Source: JAHRVQ01 sp046290215
Lineage (GTDB): Bacteria; Pseudomonadota; Gammaproteobacteria; Pseudomonadales; Azotimanducaceae
Reading direction: 5' to 3'
Length of the DNA: 7,434 nt
Assembly: GCA_046290215.1 (NCBI GenBank)
Contig: JBKAGC010000182.1
Span: 1-7,434, forward strand
Made by a program: the position numbers and the translations under genes. Under the pieces are notes generated by a model, which saw only the letters and a list, made by a program, of their open reading frames with translations, did not search any database and was not told the DNA's origin. Positions 1 to 5,703 of the stretch are shown in pieces; within the stretch, counting starts at the first letter, position 1; each line of letters begins with the position of its first letter.

Positions 1-55
1 TGCTGCAGCAGCTGGCGACCCGGGCGCCGGCCGAGGTGCGCGGCGCCGACGCTGC
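1..55. other. Anomalous high-GC window edge
   Basis: 41 of the first 50 bases are G or C, against roughly half elsewhere. The break coincides with the point where the sheath reading loses its expected C-terminal consensus, which normally continues with G..P..AF.V after the GGLA segment. On the plus strand the same bases read as an uninterrupted peptide typical of high-GC coding DNA (LQQLATRAPAEVRGADA). A chimeric contig end or a misassembly is the simplest explanation. A genuine recombination junction that truncates the sheath gene is the alternative. Confidence 0.5.
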
Positions 56-1486
56 AAGTCCCCCACGCTTCCAGATGCCGTTCAGGAAATTGCGAATCAT
101 GCTCTTGATGGTGATCCAGGTATTAGCCTCGTTGTTGTCAAAAACGTAGGCTTTGGCGGCCAGTTTGATCGACTCTTCCAGCATGATCATGGTGCGACGC
201 ACCTGAATGTAGCGCCAGTCAAGACTGTTACCATCCAGGGTTCGGGCACCCCAGACCAGAGTACCCTCACCGATAAAACTTCGAATTGCGTTAATAGATT
301 TTCCCTGTGGTGTGACGTTTAGATCCTGCTGATCGTCATGGGAAATGTTGACAGTAGGAGATATCACTGCGTTGAGGCTGACATTGGCCGGCGCCTTCCA
401 GACACCGCTGGCGTTGTCAACGCGTGTAAATATGCCGGCCATGGCTGCACCCGGGGGGAGTAGATTCAGCTTATTCCTGGCTTCATCCATGATAATCTTG
501 AATGCTGCGGAGTTCTGCACCAGGCTGGATTGCAGTAAGCGCATCTTGACCGGTGCCTCTGCCCGCTCTGCAGCTTCGTCCCCGTCACCTGATATCCAGT
601 CGGCCGTAGTGACTTTGTCAAGCTGATCGATCTGGGATTGCATGGCTTTTTGCTTGTCGTTCTGATTCGCTGGCTCTCCCAGGCCCAGATCAGTCGCGAT
701 TATCGCTTTCAGCGTTTCGATACTGTCGGTTTCAAAATTGCGGTAATCCAGTTCGTTATCCTGGACAATTGACGTATTGATCCAGGGGTAATAGGCCATG
801 CCATAATCGAGGTTGTTAGTACCCAGTTCGTTACGAAAATCTTCTACCGGATCGCCCGCAGGATCTTTACGATCGCGATAGCCATCGTAAATATCAAGTA
901 TAGAGACGCGGTTTTTCATTTTTTCGCCGCAATGCAATAAGCTGGCTTGCTGAACCGCGATTGCGTCAGCACGCTCGGCCAGTCGACAGACATCAGGAAC
1001 AACAACCATGGTCGGCTCCTGCTCCTTGATCAGGGTTTCGATTCCCGCTGCAAGCTTCCCGGCGTCTATACTCTGATCTTCCTTGCCATAAGCGCCTACT
1101 GAGACGATGTAGCAAGGGCCACCGCCGTTCGAGAAAAATAGCTTCATGCTGTTGTACAGCAGATATTTTCCTGCTTTTTGTTCGATAACGTATTCTTCCA
1201 TGGTGGATTCTTCGTCATCACCGACGCGCTGCAGAAAGTCAGCTTCGTCACCTTCTTCGGCTTTACGGACGCCGAATACAGGTTTGCAGCCAGCGCCAAA
1301 ATAGTTATGAAATTCGGCCATGGAAGAGATCTTCCAGGGCTTGTTAAGCAGGGACTTACCCTTGTTGTCTGCCTTCTCGGTATAACCGATGAATGCAGGC
1401 ACAGCCGTTGCTACTTCGACGACCGAGTTTGGAAAAGCGCTCTTTTCGACGATATAAACGCCAGGAGTTTTCATTGGTGCCGCCAT
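1..1486 (-). CDS. eCIS contractile tail sheath protein, 3' end missing
   Basis: This is the sheath subunit, which polymerises around the inner tube and contracts to drive it through a target membrane. I translated the reverse strand: 495 codons stay open from the ATG at 1486 to the window edge. Residues 6-14 (KTPGVYIVE) are the usual sheath N-terminus. Residues 120-131 (NGGGPCYIVSVG) match a block seen in eCIS sheaths. A long region follows, and the conserved C-terminal core runs from about residue 399 (INAIRSF) through VWGARTLDG (411-419), DWRYIQVRRT (423-432) and NTWITIKSMI (455-464). Nearly all of the family length is present; only the last C-terminal strand segment, which in contractile sheaths connects neighbouring subunits, is missing. 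After residue 477 the reading becomes Ala/Arg/Ser-rich and no longer resembles a sheath (see the high-GC edge). It is the third gene of the minus-strand operon, 18 bases after the 337-residue gene, with a strong ribosome binding site. Confidence 0.93.
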   Translation of the reverse strand, partial: MAAPMKTPGVYIVEKSAFPNSVVEVATAVPAFIGYTEKADNKGKSLLNKPWKISSMAEFHNYFGAGCKPVFGVRKAEEGDEADFLQRVGDDEESTMEEYVIEQKAGKYLLYNSMKLFFSNGGGPCYIVSVGAYGKEDQSIDAGKLAAGIETLIKEQEPTMVVVPDVCRLAERADAIAVQQASLLHCGEKMKNRVSILDIYDGYRDRKDPAGDPVEDFRNELGTNNLDYGMAYYPWINTSIVQDNELDYRNFETDSIETLKAIIATDLGLGEPANQNDKQKAMQSQIDQLDKVTTADWISGDGDEAAERAEAPVKMRLLQSSLVQNSAAFKIIMDEARNKLNLLPPGAAMAGIFTRVDNASGVWKAPANVSLNAVISPTVNISHDDQQDLNVTPQGKSINAIRSFIGEGTLVWGARTLDGNSLDWRYIQVRRTMIMLEESIKLAAKAYVFDNNEANTWITIKSMIRNFLNGIWKRGGLAASAPRTSAGARVASCCS

Positions 1487-1496
1487 GTTCTTACTT

Positions 1497-1502
1497 ACCT
1501 CC
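1497..1502 (-). promoter_or_regulatory. Strong Shine-Dalgarno of the sheath gene
   Basis: The minus strand reads GGAGGT, ten bases upstream of the ATG at 1486. This is the best ribosome binding site in the window and fits the high copy number needed for sheath subunits. It also supports the start at 1486 (MAAPMKTPG) over the internal Met at residue 5. Confidence 0.75.
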
Positions 1503-1504
1503 GA

Positions 1505-2518
1505 TTAAAAATTTACGTAAATCTCAGATACAACAAGCTCGCGACTATCTACTACTGTCTTATTAATACGATGCGCCGACGCTACCGCCAGTCGATTGAC
1601 CAGGGTCTTTGGGCGGTTGTTCTTTAACACCTTGAGTTGAAACTTTGGCTTTGATCGTTCGTGTAGCGGAATTGGTTGCCGGGAAAGGAAGACCTTCGCC
1701 ATTCTCCCGTTTGCCAATGCTTCTTGTCCGATAAGGTCGAACGTCGTTTCCCCACTAGCATCCTCTATGTGTGCGGTTTCCTGGTTCGCATCTCCGATCA
1801 GGAAATACTTCCAGTGTGTTTCGCGAGTATTAAACCTGATCCGGTAATCATTGAATGATGCTGAAGGCTCACCAGCCAGCCGGTCAAGCTCAATGGGGCT
1901 GACATGTATACTGACCAGGCCCAGACTTGGCTCCGGTCTGCCCGACTGTTGCGTCGCCTGCCACAATTCGCGGCCAAGGCGAGTGAGGCTGGCGGCATCC
2001 ACAGAGTTGTTAACTCCGGGATTTATCGCAGTTTGCGCGGCGTTAAAGAGTAGCGCACGATCCCTGGAAAAACGTCTGAAGCTGGTATGCTCCCCGGACG
2101 CGGCTCTGGTACTGGTAAAAGTATCCACGAGTTCGGAGTTGTCGACATAATCTCCCACATGGAGATATTTTCTGCCGACCTGGCCGGGATCAGTGGTTCG
2201 CGAATCAAAATAAAGCAGCTTGTTATGACTCAACAGATCGGGGCTGGTGAAATTCTGAAAATTCTGGTGCTCGACCTGAAATTCGAAGTTCAACTCAAGT
2301 GGCTCTTCTTCATCTTTTGCATAAAGGCGCAATGAATCGATCCAGTCCATATCGAAGAACACCGTCAATCCATCATCACGCACGCGGCTGACCAGATTGG
2401 TATTGTCCATCAAGCGGGCGGCTTCACCAGTCGGCTTGAGCTGGACTCCCGAACATCTACCGTCTCTGAAGTAGGTGTGCTCGAGAGCGATATTGAACAT
2501 TGGCCGATACTGTCCCAT
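1505..2518 (-). CDS. eCIS operon protein of unknown function, 337 aa
   Basis: I do not recognise a named domain. It begins with FNIALEHTYFRDGRC (residues 8-22), an opening I associate with a family found next to sheath genes in non-PVC-type eCIS loci; this is a recollection, not a search result. The protein is rich in predicted beta-strand, with no signal peptide or transmembrane segment visible. Two stretches look conserved: RFNTRETHWKYFLIG at about residues 228-242, and TTFDL...LANGRMAKVFLSRQPIPL at about 258-285. It starts four bases after the stop of the DUF4255 gene and ends 18 bases before the sheath start, so all three genes are almost certainly co-transcribed. No strong Shine-Dalgarno precedes it (only TTAGGT), so translational coupling to the upstream gene is likely. 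Met7 is an alternative start. A structural or assembly role in the particle is inferred from position alone. Confidence 0.85.
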   Translation of the reverse strand: MGQYRPMFNIALEHTYFRDGRCSGVQLKPTGEAARLMDNTNLVSRVRDDGLTVFFDMDWIDSLRLYAKDEEEPLELNFEFQVEHQNFQNFTSPDLLSHNKLLYFDSRTTDPGQVGRKYLHVGDYVDNSELVDTFTSTRAASGEHTSFRRFSRDRALLFNAAQTAINPGVNNSVDAASLTRLGRELWQATQQSGRPEPSLGLVSIHVSPIELDRLAGEPSASFNDYRIRFNTRETHWKYFLIGDANQETAHIEDASGETTFDLIGQEALANGRMAKVFLSRQPIPLHERSKPKFQLKVLKNNRPKTLVNRLAVASAHRINKTVVDSRELVVSEIYVNF

Positions 2519-2522
2519 AGAC

Positions 2523-3101
2523 CTAACCGCGGACCGCTGATTCCGGTGTGCTCGAAATGCTTACTGCCTGATCGCGAATATCTCCAGGATCAATGGCAAC
2601 CATACGAACCCTGTAGAGCACTGATGGGAAGTACTTTCCACCCAGCACCCCCCAGACGTTACTTAGATCCTGGATGGACAAGTTCTCAATATCCAGGGCC
2701 AGCTTGTCAATCTGGTCGTCCAGGTCCGGCGTGTTGGAATGATCAAAAACCGGTCGCCGTTGAAAGAACGCGATCGCTGTTGAGAGGAACTTCATTGATT
2801 CAAGATAGTTATTACCACCGAAGCATATTGACACCATGACGTAGAGATTCAGGTAGATCGGCTCATGCCCAACTACTGAGCGTGAAAAGCTGCTGCCTCC
2901 ATATCCACCCCCTTTTTGGGTAAACGTTTCGCGTTCAATATTTATCAGGCTCAAAGCAACCTTGTTGTTAGCCTGCAGTGGCAGGCTGCCATCCTGCTCA
3001 ACGGTATTGGACACCACAACGATGTTCTCATCGAGGCTGAATGTCCGTTGCAAAGACTCGTTGAGTTCATAAGCAAGCTGATTGAGAGCAGAATTGATCA
3101 T
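2523..3101 (-). CDS. Pvc16-type DUF4255 eCIS protein
   Basis: This matches the Pvc16 N-terminal (DUF4255) family, which is found in eCIS loci and is thought to act at the terminal end of the tail, at the sheath/tube cap. Counting from the preferred start, the family pattern is clear: INSALNQLAYELNE at residues 2-15, a hydrophobic strand with NNKVALSLINIERE (about 46-59), HEPIYLNLYVMVS (79-91), YLESMKFLSTAIAFFQ (99-114), and IENLSIQDLSNVWGVLGGKYFPSVLYRVRMV near the C-terminus. The 192-residue length is normal for a stand-alone member. I chose the ATG at 3101 because family members begin MI..AL; the same frame has an earlier ATG at 3137 that adds 12 residues. Neither start has a convincing Shine-Dalgarno. 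It is the first gene of the structural operon, divergent from the BTAD regulator. Confidence 0.9.
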   Translation of the reverse strand: MINSALNQLAYELNESLQRTFSLDENIVVVSNTVEQDGSLPLQANNKVALSLINIERETFTQKGGGYGGSSFSRSVVGHEPIYLNLYVMVSICFGGNNYLESMKFLSTAIAFFQRRPVFDHSNTPDLDDQIDKLALDIENLSIQDLSNVWGVLGGKYFPSVLYRVRMVAIDPGDIRDQAVSISSTPESAVRG

Positions 3102-3149
3102 ACACGTTGGCCGAAGACCGTTGTTCGTAGATGGCACGTAGAGCTTGAA

Positions 3150-3165
3150 TTAACTGTGGAGTTAA
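3150..3165. promoter_or_regulatory. Inverted repeat upstream of the DUF4255 gene
   Basis: This is a perfect 6-bp inverted repeat, TTAACT-gtgg-AGTTAA, 13 bases upstream of the 3137 ATG and 49 bases upstream of the 3101 ATG. Its position, in the leader of the structural operon, suits an operator or a small mRNA hairpin. There is no direct evidence that anything binds it. Confidence 0.3.
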
Positions 3166-3235
3166 CCAGGGGAAGTGGGTCAGCCATGAATTGACCGCAG
3201 ATCCTGTTGCTCCGATGGCACAACCTAGCATTGCT

Positions 3236-3345
3236 TCGTTGCCATATCGTTCAAGCGTCGCCTGGGGTTCGTGATAACCAAGTTTTTTTAACGCTTTTCA
3301 GACGCTTATTGAACGTTTATAAATCGTTTGTTGAACGTTTGTACG
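3236..3345. promoter_or_regulatory. 11-bp phased direct-repeat array, probable SARP/BTAD operator
   Basis: Ten units start exactly 11 bases apart, at 3236, 3247, 3258, 3269, 3280, 3291, 3302, 3313, 3324 and 3335. Nine of the ten begin with WCGY; the unit at 3280 reads AAGT. The promoter-proximal half is the most regular: ACGCTTT, ACGCTTA, ACGTTTA, TCGTTTG, ACGTTTG, each followed by four bases, with TTGA as spacer twice. Heptameric direct repeats spaced one helical turn apart (11 or 22 bp) are the known binding-site architecture of SARP regulators, which have the same winged-helix plus BTAD layout as the gene that follows. The array sits between that gene and the divergent structural operon, so it could serve either or both. 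Binding by this regulator is inferred. Confidence 0.7.
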
Positions 3346-3352
3346 GATTGCA

Positions 3353-3382
3353 TTGACCCGCTGAATACCTATCAGTTATTAT
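3353..3382 (+). promoter_or_regulatory. Sigma70-like promoter of the BTAD regulator
   Basis: TTGACC (3353-3358) and TATTAT (3377-3382) are separated by 18 bases, close to the sigma70 consensus TTGACA-17-TATAAT. Transcription would start near 3389 and leave a leader of about 33 bases. The last heptamer of the phased array ends 11 bases upstream of the -35 hexamer, an activator-like position. Confidence 0.55.
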
Positions 3383-3421
3383 CGTTGCCCCATTTGCGCA
3401 TCACTACTGCTGCCCCTGACC

Positions 3422-4207
3422 ATGGCTAATCTGACGCTGGCACTTCTCGGGACCCCCAGGCTCACTTTGACTGGACAGTCCCTTGACGACGTCTTTTACG
3501 AAAAGATCGAGGCCTTACTTTCTTATCTGGTAGTTGAGAATAATCGGCCACATCGACGCGAAGTTCTGGCCGAGATGTTCTGGCCAGACCTTTCTGATGA
3601 TCATGCCCGCAGCAATCTGCGCTATGCCCTGTTCAAACTCCGGGGAGGTCTTGGAGAAAAAGCCAACAATGATCCTTTCCTGCTGGTGAATCGCACCAGC
3701 ATCCGATTCAATCCCAACAGCGATTTTTATGTTGATACTGCGGCACTGGCCAATGCCTTTGACCTGGCACTCAGACCAAGCAAATCACTGACCGTCGAAG
3801 ATCTTGAGCAGCTGACAGCGCTCTATCGAGGCGAGTTCATGGAGCAGAGCACGCTCGTACAGAACGAGCTTTTCTACGAGTGGCTGTGCAATAAACGCGA
3901 TATTTTCCATCGCTATCAGTTGATACTTCTTAGCAGGTTAATTGAAAAACATGCTGCGGAGGCAGATTTCGAATCAGCGCTATATCATGCCCAGCGCTTC
4001 ATATCGCTGGATCCACTCGATGAATCCGGCTATCACCGGCTTATTGAACTTCTGGCCAACAGCGGCAGGAATACCAAAGCAATTGAAGTGTATAACAACC
4101 TCAGTCACTTGCTGGGGCTGGAACTGGGGATTCGTCCCAATGATGAGAGTACTGAATTAATTCGCAACTTGCTGAGCAGCAAGACCACCAATATGTCCCT
4201 GAATTAA
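3422..4207 (+). CDS. SARP-like transcriptional regulator (winged helix + BTAD domain)
   Basis: This 261-residue DNA-binding regulator has the compact SARP layout. Residues 1-98 are the OmpR-type winged helix, with the typical opening LTLALLGTPRLTL (4-16), the motif RREVLAEMFWPD (45-56) and SNLRYALFKLR (64-74). Residues 101-250 are the bacterial transcriptional activator (BTAD) domain of TPR-like helices, marked by LYRGEF (134-139), W154, and the end block HRLIELLANSGRNTKAIEVY...LGIRP (205-239). The ATPase and extra TPR domains of large SARPs are absent. No Shine-Dalgarno precedes the ATG; the leader is pyrimidine-rich (GCTGCCCCTGACC), so translation may be weak or unconventional. It is transcribed divergently from the structural genes and convergently with the DUF4157 unit. 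By family it should bind the phased repeats upstream; I infer control of the eCIS operon. Confidence 0.92.
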   Translation: MANLTLALLGTPRLTLTGQSLDDVFYEKIEALLSYLVVENNRPHRREVLAEMFWPDLSDDHARSNLRYALFKLRGGLGEKANNDPFLLVNRTSIRFNPNSDFYVDTAALANAFDLALRPSKSLTVEDLEQLTALYRGEFMEQSTLVQNELFYEWLCNKRDIFHRYQLILLSRLIEKHAAEADFESALYHAQRFISLDPLDESGYHRLIELLANSGRNTKAIEVYNNLSHLLGLELGIRPNDESTELIRNLLSSKTTNMSLN

Positions 4208-4212
4208 TTACT

Positions 4213-4270
4213 CACGATTGACTTGTCAGCACCAGACGGCTGGAAAATGCTGGTGCTAATCAGAATCGTG
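4213..4270. terminator. Two-part inverted repeat between convergent genes
   Basis: The inner stem is a perfect 8-bp pair, AGCACCAG (4228-4235) with CTGGTGCT (4250-4257), around a 14-base loop. The outer arms CACGATT (4213-4219) and AATCGTG (4264-4270) also pair perfectly over 7 bp, with unpaired bases between. It lies just after the stop of the BTAD gene and covers the stop codon of the opposing 85-residue gene, a good place for a bidirectional terminator. Neither side has a clear T-run, so it is not a textbook intrinsic terminator. Confidence 0.4.
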
Positions 4271-4513
4271 ATTGTCTACAGAGAAAGAACCCGGGTCGCG
4301 CACGGATGTTGGACTGTTAGAGTTCGTTTTGGTTGCGATGATATTTGCCGACGCCAGACCATTGGCCAGATTTCTTAGTTTGCGTTGCATGATCGATGCC
4401 GCTCTGCCGTCCTTGATTTCGTAAGTCGCAGTACCCTGCATTGACGATTGACCAACGTCGCTGGCAACGGCTCGTGAACCGCTGGTCTTGTCATTTGTGG
4501 AGCGAGATTTCAT
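4256..4513 (-). CDS. Small eCIS-associated protein with DGR..QRKL..LAN motif
   Basis: This is an 85-residue protein with no catalytic domain that I recognise. Residues 31-51 carry the segment YEIKDGRAASIMQRKLRNLAN. It resembles the f.DnRpea..QRKLqelan motif that recurs in proteins of eCIS loci, often near DUF4157 domains or in cargo-like proteins; I make this match from memory. The flanks are Ser/Thr/Asn/Asp-rich and probably disordered. The start at 4513 is chosen because it leaves a 46-base gap after the DUF4157 stop. The frame stays open upstream to an ATG at 4651, but that stretch only shadows the DUF4157 gene. A weak GCGAGG lies about 12 bases upstream. It is probably co-transcribed with the DUF4157 gene. 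A role as cargo, adaptor or chaperone-like partner is inferred. It could be a degraded remnant of a larger cargo protein. Confidence 0.65.
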   Translation of the reverse strand: MKSRSTNDKTSGSRAVASDVGQSSMQGTATYEIKDGRAASIMQRKLRNLANGLASANIIATKTNSNSPTSVRDPGSFSVDNHDSD

Positions 4514-4559
4514 TGCAGATTCATGCCTCGCTAGAATCGAGCCCTGACCGGATAGCCGG

Positions 4560-5450
4560 CTACCTGGTATGCCTTGATGAGTTTTCGCGACTGGCCAACT
4601 GAGCGGCTTTTGCCCCCATGACATCAGCTTCAGTTTCCAGCCCCGGATCATCGTTTACCTTAGCACCACCGGCAAGCTGTGTGGTTGGCTTGACACGACC
4701 CTGCCCCTGTTGAACGACATGCCATGCCTCATGGGGAAGGTGTTTCTCCTGACCTGATGCGACATGAATATCGGTACCCTGTGCGTAGGCCAGTGCGTTC
4801 AATTGCGCTGGCTTCGCGGAATTATAGTGGACCCGAACATTGTCCATGGACATGCCGGAAAGTGACTCAATACCGGATTTCAGATTGCCGGGAAGCCCTG
4901 TCTTATTAGCCGCCGCAGACGCGGAATTGGTCTGCAGCTGTGCCGGGGCAGCTTTTCCCTGCATCAGCTCCTCTTCTTCAACCCGCTGCACCGGATCGAA
5001 CTTGCCCTGCATTAGCTCTTCTTCTTCAAGCCGCTGCACTGGCTCGAACTTGCCTTGCATTAGCTCTTCTTCTTCAAGCCGCTGCACTGGCTCGAACTTG
5101 CCTTGCATTAGCTCTTCTTCTTCGACACGCTGGGGAATGTCAGACTTCTCCTGCAGCATGCGACTACCCGCAGACAACTGCGCGGCGGAACGATGAATTT
5201 TCTCAGCTTGTTCCCGCTGCGCGACACTGGCGGGACTACTATGCACATTCAAAGGCTGCCAGCGCTGCCGCAGTTGCGTGGCATTGTCACTACTTGCGAG
5301 TGGTGTCACTGACACATTGGCGCCAAGGCGGGTTCGCTGTGTGTAGACACTGGTGGACTGCCGATCAGCGGCGGCATTTGTGCTCGAGGCATGCCGACTC
5401 GCAGCAGCTCGAGATTGAGTAGCTATACGCTGAACCTGAGATCTTTTCAT
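4560..5450 (-). CDS. DUF4157 eCIS-associated protein with HExxH motif
   Basis: This 296-residue protein carries the eCIS-linked DUF4157 domain. Residues 1-105 are Ser/Ala/Gln/Arg-rich and look disordered. Residues 108-170 hold four 16-residue repeats built on EEEELMQGK, a motif common in this family. The DUF4157 core runs from about 186 to 284: LPGNLKSGIESLSGMSMD (186-203), VRVHYNS (205-211), AYAQGTDIHV (221-230), then LPHEAWHVVQQGQGRV (238-253) and ETEADVMG (272-279). HEAWH at 240-244 is a zinc-metallopeptidase HExxH motif, and Glu272 or Glu274 could supply a third ligand. Many DUF4157 proteins continue into a toxin domain; this one ends about 17 residues after the core, so it may be a stand-alone accessory peptidase rather than a toxin. 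It has no signal peptide. It is the first gene of a two-gene minus-strand unit. Confidence 0.92.
   Translation of the reverse strand: MKRSQVQRIATQSRAAASRHASSTNAAADRQSTSVYTQRTRLGANVSVTPLASSDNATQLRQRWQPLNVHSSPASVAQREQAEKIHRSAAQLSAGSRMLQEKSDIPQRVEEEELMQGKFEPVQRLEEEELMQGKFEPVQRLEEEELMQGKFDPVQRVEEEELMQGKAAPAQLQTNSASAAANKTGLPGNLKSGIESLSGMSMDNVRVHYNSAKPAQLNALAYAQGTDIHVASGQEKHLPHEAWHVVQQGQGRVKPTTQLAGGAKVNDDPGLETEADVMGAKAAQLASRENSSRHTR
4954..5145 (-). repeat. 48-bp tandem repeat inside the DUF4157 gene
   Basis: Four units start at 4954, 5002, 5050 and 5098, exactly 48 bp apart, and encode 16-residue repeats of the form R[LV]EEEELMQGKF[ED]PVQ. The units at 5002 and 5050 differ at a single base. The unit at 4954 has several substitutions, and the unit at 5098 diverges after about 30 bases. 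The near-identity of the middle units points to recent duplication by slippage or unequal recombination, so copy number may vary between strains. Confidence 0.9.
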
Positions 5451-5509
5451 TAGAGATTCGTATTCCGTAGAATCCTGAATTGGACCCTTACTTTTTCAAA
5501 GCAGCATAC

Positions 5510-5537
5510 TCTATACCCTCAATGGCTCCTGGGGCAA
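5510..5537 (-). promoter_or_regulatory. Possible promoter of the DUF4157 unit
   Basis: On the minus strand, TTGCCC (5532-5537) and TATAGA (5510-5515) are 16 bases apart, an acceptable sigma70-like pair about 60 bases upstream of the ATG at 5450. The hexamers are only moderate matches. The 253-base stretch 5451-5703 otherwise contains no gene that I can support, only a 12-bp palindrome at 5631-5642. Confidence 0.3.
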
Positions 5538-5703
5538 GTGTGAACGTCTGGCGCCGTCCACTAATATCCCGCAGCCAAACCAGGAGCGCGCTACAAGCTT
5601 AATTAGTGACACATGGCTGTGCAGCGACACAATTCATGAATTCAGCCTTGCTTGATCTATGTTGAAAACATTTTATCCACGAATAATAGTTACAAATCCT
5701 GAC

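Noticed and set aside
1178..1627. Plus-strand open frame of 149 residues over the sheath start
   Set aside because: It is antisense to two well-supported minus-strand genes, with no family features and no ribosome binding site.
2477..2839. Plus-strand open frame of 120 residues over the DUF4255 gene
   Set aside because: Its Pro/Arg/Ser-rich composition is typical of a shadow frame; the opposite strand matches the Pvc16/DUF4255 pattern.
3236..3345. CRISPR array interpretation of the repeats
   Set aside because: Units are 11 bp with no unique 30-40 bp spacers, so phased operator sites fit and CRISPR does not.
4514..4651. Longer 131-residue version of the small QRKL-motif protein, starting at 4651
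   Set aside because: The extra N-terminal residues overlap the conserved end of the DUF4157 core in another frame and look like a shadow; the 4513 start leaves a normal gap.
4940..5422. Plus-strand open frame of 160 residues opposite the DUF4157 gene, with Leu/Ala-rich repeats
   Set aside because: It is the antisense reading of the 48-bp tandem repeat. The minus-strand frame carries the recognisable DUF4157 core.
5662..5689. Plus-strand TTGAAA-16-TAATAG promoter for the pseudogene
   Set aside because: The -10 match is poor, and a start site this close to the ATG at 5704 leaves almost no leader, so support is too weak to list.
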